DNA from: Xanthobacteraceae bacterium
GTDB taxonomy: Bacteria > Pseudomonadota > Alphaproteobacteria > Rhizobiales > Xanthobacteraceae
Direction of reading: 5' to 3'
Assembly (NCBI GenBank): GCA_019635585.1
Contig: JAHBZE010000001.1
Span: 620,001 to 684,000, forward strand
DNA length: 64,000 nucleotides
Each line of letters begins with the position of its first letter. Within the stretch, counting starts at the first letter, position 1. Under the pieces are notes generated by a model. It was not told the DNA's origin. It did no database searches and saw only the letters and a program-made list of their open reading frames with translations. This document shows positions 19,798 through 28,907 of this stretch, piece by piece. The translations under genes and the position numbers were made by a program.

Positions 19798-21357
19798 ATG
19801 ATGAGTCATAGCGCCCGTGGGGACGAAACGGCGGCCGATGCCGCCCGTGCCGCTCATGCGCGGCGGCTCAAGCTCAATCGCAGCGTCCGGGATGCCCGCG
19901 ATGCACTGACCTCAACCTCCGGCGTCAAGTCCGCGTTCCATTACGAACTGCTCCGGCTCTATGCCGAACATCGCATCGGCGCGTCGGTCGCGCTGTTCAT
20001 GCTGATCTCGCTGGTCGGCATCGCCTCTTCGCTTTGGACCGGCGGGCTCGGCGCGGTGCTGTGGACGCTGATCGCGCTCACGATCCATTCGCTCAATGTC
20101 GCGGCTTGCAAGCGCTTCCTGCAATCGCCCGCGAGTCCGGCGTTGATGCAGCGCTATCGCGTGCTGTTCACGATGTTCGACCTGATCTTCGGCGTGAGCT
20201 GGGTGCTGATCGTGAACGTGCTGGTCGGCCTCGGCGCGCAGGGCTCGGGCGACTTTTCGCTGTTCGCGATGCTGCTCGTAGTCGCGGTATTCTCGATGCT
20301 GGCCGCGAGCATTCCGAGCGCGGTCTATGCCGCGACCGTTCCGGTCGCGGGTGTCGTGACGCTCCATTATCTCCTGCGCGGCACGCCGCAGGACGTCGTG
20401 CTCGCCATTCTTACGATCGGCGCGGAAGCTTATTTCGTGATGGTCGCGGGCCGCCTGCACATTGCCGCGGTCTCGGCGCTCGAAGCACGCGCGCAACTCG
20501 ACGACCTGATCGGCGAACTCGAGCAAGCGAAAGCGAAATCGGACGAAGCCGCACGCCGCGCGGAAGCCGCGAACCTCGCGAAATCGCGTTTTCTCGCGCA
20601 GATGTCACACGAGCTGCGCACGCCCTTGAATGCGATCCTCGGCTTCTCGGAAGTTATGAAGAACGAAGTGCTCGGCGGTCATGCAGTTCCGGCCTACAAG
20701 GAATATGCTGGCGACATTCACACCTCCGGCGAGCACCTCCTGAACCTCATCAACGAAATTCTCGATCTGTCGCGCATCGAGGCCGGCCGCTACGAACTGA
20801 ACGAGGAGCCGGTGAACCTTGTCGCGATCTGCGACGACTGCAATTATCTGATGAAGATGCGCGCGACAAACCGCGGCATTACGCTCAATACCGTATTCGA
20901 ATCCGGCTTGCCGAAGATCTGGGCCGACGAGCGCGCGACGCGCCAGGTGGTGCTCAATCTGCTTTCGAACGCAATCAAATTCACGCCGCAGGGCGGCGAA
21001 GTATTCACCAAGGTCGGTTGGACCGCGTCCGGCGGGCAATATGTCAGCGTGCGCGACACCGGACCCGGCATTCCCGAAGACGAAATCCCGGTGGTGATGG
21101 CGTCCTTCGGCCAGGGCTCAAATTCGATCAAGACCGCCGAACAGGGCGCGGGCCTCGGCTTGCCGATCGTAAAGGGCCTGATCGATCTGCATGGGGGCAC
21201 TTTCACGCTGCGCTCGAAGCTGCGCGAAGGCACCGAAGTCATTATCACCTTCCCTGCCGAACGGGTGATGGCCGCGCTTGCGCCGGTGACGGATGCCGTC
21301 CCGCTGCAGCCGCAGCAGCCCGTCAAGAAAACCCGGACTACTCCCGCCCGCGGGTGA
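19798..21357 (+). CDS. membrane sensor histidine kinase, orphan
   Basis: 519 residues. N-terminal half has about five to six membrane segments (residues 60-220), then a coiled linker and a HisKA domain with the phospho-acceptor in [14 protein letters not shown]. The catalytic domain follows with N box LLSNAIKF and G boxes DTGPGIPEDE and GAGLGLPIVKGL. No receiver or response regulator gene adjoins it. Such [11 protein letters not shown] kinases in this group often feed PleC/DivJ-type phosphorelays, which is only a possibility here. The next gene begins 53 bases downstream. Confidence 0.88.
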   Translation: MMSHSARGDETAADAARAAHARRLKLNRSVRDARDALTSTSGVKSAFHYELLRLYAEHRIGASVALFMLISLVGIASSLWTGGLGAVLWTLIALTIHSLNVAACKRFLQSPASPALMQRYRVLFTMFDLIFGVSWVLIVNVLVGLGAQGSGDFSLFAMLLVVAVFSMLAASIPSAVYAATVPVAGVVTLHYLLRGTPQDVVLAILTIGAEAYFVMVAGRLHIAAVSALEARAQLDDLIGELEQAKAKSDEAARRAEAANLAKSRFLAQMSHELRTPLNAILGFSEVMKNEVLGGHAVPAYKEYAGDIHTSGEHLLNLINEILDLSRIEAGRYELNEEPVNLVAICDDCNYLMKMRATNRGITLNTVFESGLPKIWADERATRQVVLNLLSNAIKFTPQGGEVFTKVGWTASGGQYVSVRDTGPGIPEDEIPVVMASFGQGSNSIKTAEQGAGLGLPIVKGLIDLHGGTFTLRSKLREGTEVIITFPAERVMAALAPVTDAVPLQPQQPVKKTRTTPARG

Positions 21358-21410
21358 TAAAATTCGCCTACATCGAATCGAAGCCGCTGTGACCGTGCTG
21401 GAAACCGACG

Positions 21411-22157
21411 ATGCTACCGCCCTTCGTACATGACACGCTGAGATGGCTTCGCAACGAGACCGTGCTACCTGCCGGCGCTGCGGCGCAATCGTCCGACGAC
21501 AGCGGCATGACCGATCCGGGCGCGGGCGCCTATGCGGCACCACTCGCGGCAGGTATCGCAGGCGCGTGCGGAGCCGCGGCACTTCTCGCCTGCCATTTCC
21601 TGCGCCTGCCCTCATTTGCGGTAGCTGCGGTGACGCTGCTCGCGCTTGCTGCGGCGCGCGGCTTCCGGCTCGAAAGCGGCTGCGTGCGTGGCGGCGACCG
21701 TCTCGCCGGCGTGACGGGCACGGGCACAGCGCTACTCATGTTTCTGTTACTCGTGGAAGCCGCCGCGCTCGCGGGGCTCGCCGTCTATCACACCCCGAGC
21801 GCGGCGCTCGCTCTGATCGCCGCCGCCGTCTTCGGCTCGACCGCGTCGATCGTATTTCGCCTTACCCAGCCCGCGCGTCCACTTGAGGAAATCGGTGACT
21901 CGCGGCCTTCGCACAGCACGGCGTTACAGGGGCTGATGGTCGTCACCATCGTCATCTGCACCGCGCTGCTGCTACCGGTGTTCCGGATCGGTGTCACCGC
22001 GGCGGCATTCGTCGCGGCACTTTCCGCGTTCGTTTGCGTCGTCGCGATCGCGCGCAATCAGCACGCCGATGACGTGCCCGATTGCGCCGCGGCCGCCGGC
22101 AAGGCCGCGGAAGTCGCGGCTTTACTCGCCATTCTCGCCTTCGTGGAAGCGTCCTGA
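21411..22157 (+). CDS. degenerate CobS-like membrane protein
   Basis: 248 residues, strongly hydrophobic with about six membrane segments. The layout resembles adenosylcobinamide-GDP ribazoletransferase (CobS): short N-terminal amphipathic start, helices, a GGDRLAGVTGTGT loop where CobS has 'RDSRIGTYG', and a C-terminal AAGKAAEVAALLAILAF helix like the CobS end. The acidic LHEDGLADTADG motif that CobS needs is absent; the corresponding place reads AAARGFRLESGC. If the homology is right this is a catalytically dead relative; otherwise it is just an unassigned membrane protein. Ends 3 bases before the next gene. Confidence 0.5.
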   Translation: MLPPFVHDTLRWLRNETVLPAGAAAQSSDDSGMTDPGAGAYAAPLAAGIAGACGAAALLACHFLRLPSFAVAAVTLLALAAARGFRLESGCVRGGDRLAGVTGTGTALLMFLLLVEAAALAGLAVYHTPSAALALIAAAVFGSTASIVFRLTQPARPLEEIGDSRPSHSTALQGLMVVTIVICTALLLPVFRIGVTAAAFVAALSAFVCVVAIARNQHADDVPDCAAAAGKAAEVAALLAILAFVEAS

Positions 22158-22160
22158 ATC

Positions 22161-22874
22161 ATGTTGCGTAACGACAAATTTCTCTGGCTGATCATCGGCG
22201 GTCTCGCACTTGCCGTCATCGTACTGGTTTCGCAGCACGACGAAGGCATGGTCGGGCCGATGGATACCAATGCTTTTGCGAGCCTCGTCTATTTCAGTGC
22301 GCTTCTGCTTCTCGTCGGCGGCGGCTTCTATTCGGTATTCTATGGCGGCTTTCAGGCGAAACTGAAATCGCTCGGCGTCTGGCTCGGCATCGTGGCGCTG
22401 CTCGCCATCGGCTACAATTACCGCGGCAATATCGTGAAGGTCGTCGACCGCATGTTCTCGGTGGTCGCGCCAGATTCCGACATTACTGCGAGCATTCCGA
22501 ATAGCATTCGCGTCGCCCGCAACACGAACGGCGACTTCAATGTCCGCGCGCAAATCAACGGCGCGCCGCTCGCCATGCTGATCGATACCGGCGCTTCGAG
22601 CGTGGTGCTGACCGTCGAAGCCGCGCGGGCGGCCGGGCTTCCGGTGGATCTTCTGAAATACGACATCACCATCGAGACCGCGAAAGGCCGCAGCCACGCG
22701 GCGTCGGTCGTGCTCGATCAGATTCGCATCGGCAATATCGTCGAGCGCCGTGTGCCGGCATTGATCGTACGGCAGGGCGACCTGCGCACGAGCTTGCTCG
22801 GGATGAGTTTCCTGCAACGGCTCGATTCGTTCGAGTTGCGCGGCCAGCAGATGGTCCTGCGCGGACGGCGCTAG
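22161..22874 (+). CDS. TIGR02281-type membrane-anchored aspartic protease
   Basis: 237 residues. Three N-terminal hydrophobic segments (to about residue 95) and a single retropepsin-like domain with the active-site block AMLIDTGASSVVLT. A later LLGMSFLQRLDSFELRG strand closes the fold. This matches the clan AA TIGR02281 family of alphaproteobacteria, which act as dimers; substrates unknown. It follows the CobS-like gene by 3 bases and converges on tauE with 1 base between stops. Confidence 0.85.
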   Translation: MLRNDKFLWLIIGGLALAVIVLVSQHDEGMVGPMDTNAFASLVYFSALLLLVGGGFYSVFYGGFQAKLKSLGVWLGIVALLAIGYNYRGNIVKVVDRMFSVVAPDSDITASIPNSIRVARNTNGDFNVRAQINGAPLAMLIDTGASSVVLTVEAARAAGLPVDLLKYDITIETAKGRSHAASVVLDQIRIGNIVERRVPALIVRQGDLRTSLLGMSFLQRLDSFELRGQQMVLRGRR

Positions 22875-22875
22875 G

Positions 22876-23718
22876 CTAGAACCACTTCATCAGGCTCGCG
22901 AAGAAGCGCACCGCGACGATCAGGAGGAAAACCGCGAAAGCGATTTCCAGCCTGCGGCGCGGCCAGGAATGCGCGAGCTTCGCGCCGTAAGGGGCCGCGA
23001 GCACGCTGGTCGGCGAGAACAGCAGGACGGCGAGAAACGAAACATAGCCGACCGAGAGCGGCGGCATCAGCGCTTGTTGCGGCCAGCCCGCGATCATGTA
23101 GCCGATTACGCCCGGCAGCGAGATCAGCACGCCGACGCCGGCCGAAGTCGCAACCGCCCGATGGATCGAAACGCCATAAAGCGTAAGAAACAGCGCCGAA
23201 TAGGCACCCCCACCGATACCCATCAACGCGGAAATCACGCCGATCGCCAGACCGACCGCCGCGGTAACTCCGGTACCGGGAAGCTCGTTTCCGAGACGCC
23301 AGCTTTCGCGACCGAACAAAAGCTTCAGCGCCATGAGCGTTGCGAACACTACGAACAGCATCTTGAAAACGGTCGCGCTCGCGAAATAGGCGATGAACGA
23401 ACCGATGCCGACGCCGACGATAATCGGGACCGCCCAGATTTTCAGAACGCGGTCATCGACCGCGCCCTTGGCGCGGTGCGCGAAATAAGAGCGTATCGAA
23501 GTCGGAACGATCAGCGCGAGCGCGGTGCCGACGCAAAGCTGGATACGGACTTCGTCGGCGACGCCGAGTACCCGGAAGACCTCGTACATGACCGGGACCG
23601 AGATCGCCGCACCGCCGATACCGAGAAGCCCCGCGAATAGGCCGGTGAGCGTGCCAGCAACGACGACCGCACCGACAAGAACCGCGAATTCGCCCGCGGG
23701 GATTCCAAGAATTGTCAT
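22876..23718 (-). CDS. TauE/SafE family sulfite/anion exporter
   Basis: 280 residues from ATG at 23718 ([14 protein letters not shown]), which overlaps the dusA stop by 4 bases. Eight or so membrane segments in two halves, each starting with the family's glycine-rich turn (GLFAGLLGIGGAAISVP and GVISALMGIGGGAYSALFL). Exports small organosulfur or sulfite anions in characterised members; the substrate here is not evident. Confidence 0.85.
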   Translation of the reverse strand: MTILGIPAGEFAVLVGAVVVAGTLTGLFAGLLGIGGAAISVPVMYEVFRVLGVADEVRIQLCVGTALALIVPTSIRSYFAHRAKGAVDDRVLKIWAVPIIVGVGIGSFIAYFASATVFKMLFVVFATLMALKLLFGRESWRLGNELPGTGVTAAVGLAIGVISALMGIGGGAYSALFLTLYGVSIHRAVATSAGVGVLISLPGVIGYMIAGWPQQALMPPLSVGYVSFLAVLLFSPTSVLAAPYGAKLAHSWPRRRLEIAFAVFLLIVAVRFFASLMKWF

Positions 23719-24740
23719 GCGGCGCTTTGTGCAGGCATTCCCGATGAAAGGAAAGAAAGCGCCTCGCGCAGTACCCATGCATTTGCGCCGGGTTTTACCG
23801 CCTCGGTAGCCAGATGCCGCCGGAAAGCGCGCGCGCCGGGACGTCCGCGGAAGGCGCCGAGTAAATGCTTCGTAATATCGTGAAGCCGCGTTCCGCTCGC
23901 GAGTTCGCGTTCGATATAAGGAATAAGCCGCTCGAAGGCTTCTCCGAGGCTCGATACCGGCGGCGTTTCACCGAAGATTTCCTGGTCCACGTTCAGCAAG
24001 ATTTCCGGCGTGTCATAGGCGGCGCGGCCCACCATCACCCCGTCCAGATTCGCAAGATGCGCCTTCGCATCCGCGAGCGAAGTAACGCCGCCGTTCAGAA
24101 TGACGGGATAGCCGCCGAGCCGCTGCTTCAGCCGGACCACGCGGTCGTAATTCAACGGCGGGATGTCGCGGTTCTCGCGTGGGCTCAGGCCCTGCAACCA
24201 CGCCTTGCGGGCGTGAACGACGAGCGCATCGGCACCTGCCTGCACCATCGCGTCGGCAAAGCGGTCGAGCGCTTCCTCCTCGTCCTGATCGTCGATGCCG
24301 ATCCGGCACTTCACCGTAACCGGAATTTTCACCGCCGCCTTCATGGCGCTAACGCCATCGGCAACGCGCGCGGGCTCGGCCATCAGACAGGCACCGAAGA
24401 ATCCGTTCTGCACGCGATCGGACGGGCAGCCGCAGTTCAGGTTCACTTCGTCGTAGCCGAGGTCTTCTGCGATCTTCGCGGATGCTGCGAGTTCTTTCGC
24501 ATCCGATCCGCCGAGCTGGATCGCAACCGGATGTTCTTCGGCATTGAAGCCGAGCAGCCGCGCACGGTCGCCGTACAGCACTGCGCCGGTCGTAATCATT
24601 TCCGTGTAAAGCCGCGTGCGGCGCGTGAGCAGCCGATGGAAGAACCGGCAATGCTTGTCGGTCCATTCCATCATGGGCGCGACGGAAAAGCGGTATGGCG
24701 AAGCGTCGTTCAAAATGCGGGCCTGACCGGTTATCGTCAC
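23715..24740 (-). CDS. dusA: tRNA-dihydrouridine synthase A
   Basis: 341 residues. FMN-dependent reduction of uridines 20/20a in the tRNA D-loop. The DusA-specific opening [19 protein letters not shown], the catalytic-cysteine block [29 protein letters not shown] and [17 protein letters not shown] are all present. Length fits DusA. It overlaps both neighbours by 4 bases (HxlR gene upstream, tauE downstream), forming a coupled three-gene unit. Confidence 0.95.
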   Translation of the reverse strand: MTITGQARILNDASPYRFSVAPMMEWTDKHCRFFHRLLTRRTRLYTEMITTGAVLYGDRARLLGFNAEEHPVAIQLGGSDAKELAASAKIAEDLGYDEVNLNCGCPSDRVQNGFFGACLMAEPARVADGVSAMKAAVKIPVTVKCRIGIDDQDEEEALDRFADAMVQAGADALVVHARKAWLQGLSPRENRDIPPLNYDRVVRLKQRLGGYPVILNGGVTSLADAKAHLANLDGVMVGRAAYDTPEILLNVDQEIFGETPPVSSLGEAFERLIPYIERELASGTRLHDITKHLLGAFRGRPGARAFRRHLATEAVKPGANAWVLREALSFLSSGMPAQSAA

Positions 24741-25150
24741 GCGGCCTTGCGGTCGAAGTCGCCGCGCGCGGTGACGATCTTTCCATAGGCGCTTTCCGCC
24801 CAGCGTACCAGCGCGTTCAGCGGGCCGAGCAGCGACGTGCCTAACGGCGTGAGCCGGTATTCGACGCTCGGCGGCTGCGTCGGAAACACGGTGCGCGAGA
24901 TCAAGCCGTTACGCTGCAATTCGCGCAGCGTCTGCGTCAGCATCCGCTGCGAGATATCCGGGATCAGGCGGCGCAGTTCGCCGAAACGGTAGGGCTTCTC
25001 CGAAAGCGCGAGCAGCATCAGCGTGCTCCACTTGTCGCCGATCTGGTCGAGCACCTGCCGTACCGGACAGCTTTCGAGACCGTCTCCCGAGATATTCTGC
25101 GCGCGCAGCACGTCCTGAATTTTGCGCGACGATTTGGCCGGACGTTTCAT
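24737..25150 (-). CDS. HxlR-family redox-sensing regulator (QorR-like)
   Basis: 137 residues, winged helix of the HxlR family. Cys28 in [17 protein letters not shown] is the conserved N-terminal cysteine used by YodB/QorR/HypR to sense quinones and electrophiles. The recognition part [21 protein letters not shown] follows. Divergent from a QorB-like quinone reductase gene, the arrangement of E. coli qorR (ytfH)-qorB (ytfG), with a perfect palindrome between them. Its stop overlaps dusA. Confidence 0.88.
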   Translation of the reverse strand: MKRPAKSSRKIQDVLRAQNISGDGLESCPVRQVLDQIGDKWSTLMLLALSEKPYRFGELRRLIPDISQRMLTQTLRELQRNGLISRTVFPTQPPSVEYRLTPLGTSLLGPLNALVRWAESAYGKIVTARGDFDRKAA

Positions 25151-25224
25151 CGTAGTTCCTTCCCGGTAACCTGCGCCCTCGAAACTGCCTTCTTTACGGG
25201 CGCCGGATGATCTCTCATGTAGTC

Positions 25225-25245
25225 ATGGTCTCAAAAAGAGACCAT
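25225..25245. promoter_or_regulatory. palindromic operator between hxlR and qorB-like genes
   Basis: ATGGTCTC and GAGACCAT are perfect inverted halves around AAAAA. It lies 15 bases before the qorB-like start and about 75 bases before the hxlR-type start, an ideal position for repression of the former and autoregulation of the latter. Confidence 0.7.
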
Positions 25246-25259
25246 ATCACGATCTGTAC

Positions 25260-26165
25260 ATGGGAAGCACGACGATGGCAAACCAGCCCACTCTCCTCGT
25301 CACCGGCGCAAGCGGCCAGCTAGGCCGCCGCACGGTGGAAATCCTGCTCGAAGCCAAAGCCGGAAACGTGATCGCGGGCACGCGCGATCCGTCGAAGGTC
25401 GCCGACCTCGCGCTGAAAGGCGCGGAAGTCCGCAAGGTCGATTTCGACGATTCGGCGCTTGCGGAAAGCCTCAAGGGCGTCGACCGGCTGCTGCTGATCT
25501 CGACCGATGCGCTCGACACGCCGGGCAAGCGGCTCGCGCAGCACAAAGCCGCAATCGAGGCCGCAAAGAAAGCCGGCGTGAAGCACATCGTTTATACGTC
25601 GATGCCGAAGCCCGAACCCGGCTCGCCGATCCCGTTCGCGCCAGATCATTACGGCACCGAGCAGGCGCTCGAAGCGAGCGGCATCGACTGGACGGTGCTT
25701 CGCAACGGCTGGTATCAGGAAAATCTCCTGCACTCCCTGCCTTCCGCTCTCGCTTCCGGAAAATGGTTCTCGGCCGCGGGTGACGGCAAGGTCGCGCATG
25801 TCGCGCGCGAGGACGCGGCTTATGCGGCGGCAGCCGCACTTGCCACGCCGCCGAGTGGAAACGCGCGCTACGACATCACCGGCGCGGAGCTGCTCACCAC
25901 GGAGGAAATCGCGAAACTCGCATCGGAAGCAACCGGCAAGCCGATCGAGGTCGTGAACGTCACCGACGAGCAGCTTACGCAAGGCATGATCGCGGCCGGT
26001 ATGCCCGCGTTCCTCGCGCCGGTATTCGCGAGCTTCGATACCAACACACGGAAGGGCAACATCGCGATTGTGTCCGACGCGGTCCGGAAGTTGACCGGCC
26101 GCGCGCCGCGCCCGCTTAAGCAGTTCTTCGCCGCCAACAAGGAAGCGCTGCTGCACGCCCACTAG
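25260..26165 (+). CDS. NmrA/QorB-like NAD(P)H quinone oxidoreductase
   Basis: 301 residues, atypical SDR. The nucleotide-binding motif GASGQLGRR is at residues 17-25; HIVYTSMPKPEPG and the DWTVLRNGWYQEN block are characteristic of NAD(P)H:quinone oxidoreductase 2 (QorB) and NmrA relatives. ATG at 25260 is used here; a second Met at residue 6 (MANQPTLLVTG) is an equally good start. Likely induced when the divergent HxlR regulator is oxidised. Confidence 0.82.
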   Translation: MGSTTMANQPTLLVTGASGQLGRRTVEILLEAKAGNVIAGTRDPSKVADLALKGAEVRKVDFDDSALAESLKGVDRLLLISTDALDTPGKRLAQHKAAIEAAKKAGVKHIVYTSMPKPEPGSPIPFAPDHYGTEQALEASGIDWTVLRNGWYQENLLHSLPSALASGKWFSAAGDGKVAHVAREDAAYAAAAALATPPSGNARYDITGAELLTTEEIAKLASEATGKPIEVVNVTDEQLTQGMIAAGMPAFLAPVFASFDTNTRKGNIAIVSDAVRKLTGRAPRPLKQFFAANKEALLHAH

Positions 26166-26180
26166 GCGGAACATAAGCGT

Positions 26181-26209
26181 TCAAGGGCGGTCCAACGGGC
26201 CGCCCTTGA
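26181..26209. terminator. strong GC-rich hairpin after qorB-like gene
   Basis: TCAAGGGCGG (26181-26190) pairs with CCGCCCTTGA (26200-26209), and the inner TCC/GGG can extend the stem. No T run follows, so it is only a possible terminator or an mRNA 3' end stabiliser. Confidence 0.4.
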
Positions 26210-26280
26210 CGCCCCCGCGTTGACGCGAAAATGTCGTTTCCAAAGCCGCCGATAAGCGGCGCGTGCAAGGAAACGCCTTC

Positions 26281-27246
26281 GTGCCAATCCCCGTTCAGTT
26301 CCAGGGCCGTCTTGCGATCCCCGCGGTCGCGGCCCCCATGTTCCTCGTGTCCAATCCCGATCTCGTGGTCGAGACCTGCCGGGCCGGCATCGTCGGCACC
26401 TTCCCGGCGCTGAACCAGCGCACCAGTGCGGGCTACGAGGAATGGCTCGTCGAGATCAACGAGCGGCTCGCGAAGATCGAGCGCGATACCGGCAAGAAAT
26501 GCGCGCCGTTCGGCGTCAACATCATCGTCCACAAAAGCAACCCGCGCGTCGAGGCCGACCTCGAAATCTCACGCAAGCATAAAGTGCCGCTCATCATCAC
26601 CTCGCTCGGCGCGGTGAAGGAACTGGTCGGCGCGGTGCAGGGCTATGGCGGCCTCGTGTTTCACGACGTCATCAACATCCGCCACGCGCGCAAGGCGGCC
26701 GAAGCCGGAGTTGACGGATTGATCGGCGTCTGCGCGGGCGCTGGCGGCCACGCGGGACTCATGAGCCCGTTCGCGCTCATTCCTGAAATCCGCAAATTCT
26801 TCCCGAAGACGATTTTGCTTTCCGGTGTGATGTCCACCGGACGGCACGTCGCCGCCGCGCGCATGATCGGCGCGGACCTTGCTTATCTCGGCACCCGCTT
26901 CATCGCGACCAAGGAGAGCATGGCACAGGAGAAGTTCAAGCAGATGATCGTCGACACCAACGGCGCCGACATCGTCTATACCGCCGCGATTTCGGGCGTG
27001 CATGGCAACTTCCTGATGCCGTCGATTGCCGCGACCGGAAAGCAGATCGATCTCAATTCCTCGCACAAGATGCAGGTCGGCCAGCATGAGGAACGCGCCT
27101 GGAAGGACGTCTGGTCGGCCGGGCAAGGCGTCGGCTCCATCGACGATGTGCCCACAACCGCCGAACTCTGCGCGCGACTGATCAAGGAATACCGCGAGGC
27201 GATCGAAGAACTCGCAGACGAAAGCGCGGCGATCGCCGCACAGTAA
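26281..27246 (+). CDS. NAD(P)H-dependent flavin oxidoreductase (nitronate monooxygenase family)
   Basis: About 321 residues from GTG at 26281, chosen because AAGGA lies 9 bases upstream; GTG at 26263 would add six residues. TIM-barrel FMN enzyme of the 2-nitropropane dioxygenase group: IPAVAAPMFLVSNPDLV opening, GVCAGAGGHAGLMSPFALIPEIR phosphate-binding block and the GADLAYLGTRFIATKES motif. May oxidise nitronates or reduce enoyl or quinone substrates. Thirteen bases before an acyl-CoA ligase gene, so probably one transcript. Confidence 0.85.
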   Translation: MPIPVQFQGRLAIPAVAAPMFLVSNPDLVVETCRAGIVGTFPALNQRTSAGYEEWLVEINERLAKIERDTGKKCAPFGVNIIVHKSNPRVEADLEISRKHKVPLIITSLGAVKELVGAVQGYGGLVFHDVINIRHARKAAEAGVDGLIGVCAGAGGHAGLMSPFALIPEIRKFFPKTILLSGVMSTGRHVAAARMIGADLAYLGTRFIATKESMAQEKFKQMIVDTNGADIVYTAAISGVHGNFLMPSIAATGKQIDLNSSHKMQVGQHEERAWKDVWSAGQGVGSIDDVPTTAELCARLIKEYREAIEELADESAAIAAQ

Positions 27247-27259
27247 AACGAGCAAGACC

Positions 27260-28822
27260 ATGAATCCCGAATCCTGGATCGACATTCCCTTTCTTACGCT
27301 TTCCGATCTCATTCGCGATCACGCGAAAGAGCGCGCATCGCACGCAGCGGTGATTCAGGACGGGCGGCAGCTCGATTACGCGGCACTCGACAAATATATG
27401 GACCGGATCGCCGCGACCTTGCAGCGCGACGGACTGAAGGCGCGGGATGCCGTCGCGATCTGCGCCTATACCTCGATCGAATATCTCGCGGTGTTTCTGG
27501 CCGCACTTCGCTGCGGCATCGCGGTCGCGCCGCTTGCGCCCTCCTCCACGCCGGAAACCATCGCGACCATGATCGCGGATTCCGGCGCGAAGATTTTCTT
27601 TCTCGACAGGGGTGTTTCGGAAGAAATCGAGAAGGTGCGAGGCTCGATCAGCGCGAAACGCATTTCGCTCGACGATTCCGAAGCAGGCGAGCCGTTCTCA
27701 AAGTGGCTCGGTGCTGACGGCGCGAAACCCACACCGGTCGAAGTCGATCCCTCGTGGGCCTACAACATCATCTATTCGTCCGGCACCACCGGCACGCCGA
27801 AGGGCATCGTGCAATCGCATGCCATGCGCTGGGGTCAGGTGCAGCGCGCGAGCATCATCGGCTATACGCCCGATGCCGTCACGATGGTCTCGACGCCGCT
27901 TTATTCGAACACCACACTGGTCAGCGTATTTCCGACGCTCGCGATGGGCGGCACGCTCGTGATGATGGGAAAGTTCGACGTCGAGAAGTTTCTTCAACTT
28001 TCGGAGAAATATCGCGCGAGCCACGCGATGCTGGTGCCGGTGCAGTACCGCCGCATCATGGCGCATCCGAAGTTCGATGAGTTCGATCTCTCGGCTTATG
28101 CAAAGGGCATGAAATTTTCCACCAGCGCGCCATTCGCCGCCGACGTGAAGGGCGATGTCGTCAAGCGCTGGCCGGGCGGCTTGCGCGAATATTACGGGCT
28201 CACCGAAGGCGGCGGCACCTGTATGCTCGCCGCCGACGTTTACCCGAACAAGCTGCACACGGTCGGCCAGCCACTGCCCGGCCACGACATGCGGCTGATC
28301 GACGAGAACGGCGAGGAAGTGGCGCCAGGCGAGATCGGCGAAGTGGTCGGCCACTCCGCGATCATGATGAACGGCTATCACAATAACCCGGAAAAGAGCC
28401 GCGAAGCCGAGTGGTTCGACAAGACCGGCAAGCGCTTCATCCGCACCGGCGACGTCGGCCGCTTCGACGAGGACGGCTTCCTCACGCTCATGGACCGCAA
28501 GAAGGACATGATCATCTCGGGCGGCTTCAACATCTATCCGAGCGATCTCGAGGCGATCATGACGCAGCATCCAGCGGTGCTGGAGGCCGCGGTCGTCGGC
28601 GTGCCCTCGCTCAAGTGGGGCGAGACGCCGGTCGCTTTTGTCGTGCTGAAGCCCGGCACGAACGCGAATGCCGCCGAGTTGCAGCAATGGACCAACGAGC
28701 GGGTCGGCAAGACGCAGCGGCTCGCGCTCGTGCAGGTCATGCCGTCGCTGCCGCGTAGCGCGATCGGGAAGGTCTTGAAGCGCGAATTGCGCGACACCGT
28801 GCGGCTCGCCGAGAGCGCCTGA
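27260..28822 (+). CDS. AMP-dependent acyl-CoA synthetase/ligase
   Basis: 520 residues of the ANL superfamily. AMP-binding P-loop IYSSGTTGTPKGIVQSH; the YYGLTEGGG motif; the hinge TGDVGRFDEDGFLTLMDRKKDMI; and the C-terminal catalytic lysine region LPRSAIGKVLKREL. It activates a carboxylic acid to its CoA ester. The acid is unknown; the preceding flavin oxidoreductase suggests a fatty or alicyclic acid route. Independent from pepN, which has its own AAGGAG site. Confidence 0.9.
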   Translation: MNPESWIDIPFLTLSDLIRDHAKERASHAAVIQDGRQLDYAALDKYMDRIAATLQRDGLKARDAVAICAYTSIEYLAVFLAALRCGIAVAPLAPSSTPETIATMIADSGAKIFFLDRGVSEEIEKVRGSISAKRISLDDSEAGEPFSKWLGADGAKPTPVEVDPSWAYNIIYSSGTTGTPKGIVQSHAMRWGQVQRASIIGYTPDAVTMVSTPLYSNTTLVSVFPTLAMGGTLVMMGKFDVEKFLQLSEKYRASHAMLVPVQYRRIMAHPKFDEFDLSAYAKGMKFSTSAPFAADVKGDVVKRWPGGLREYYGLTEGGGTCMLAADVYPNKLHTVGQPLPGHDMRLIDENGEEVAPGEIGEVVGHSAIMMNGYHNNPEKSREAEWFDKTGKRFIRTGDVGRFDEDGFLTLMDRKKDMIISGGFNIYPSDLEAIMTQHPAVLEAAVVGVPSLKWGETPVAFVVLKPGTNANAAELQQWTNERVGKTQRLALVQVMPSLPRSAIGKVLKRELRDTVRLAESA

Positions 28823-28907
28823 GCTGACGGTTCCGCTATTCTGCTGCGCGGATTTCGCGCTTTCCTCCGCCGCTCGGCGGGACTAATGCTGTCTTCAAGG
28901 AGACAGC

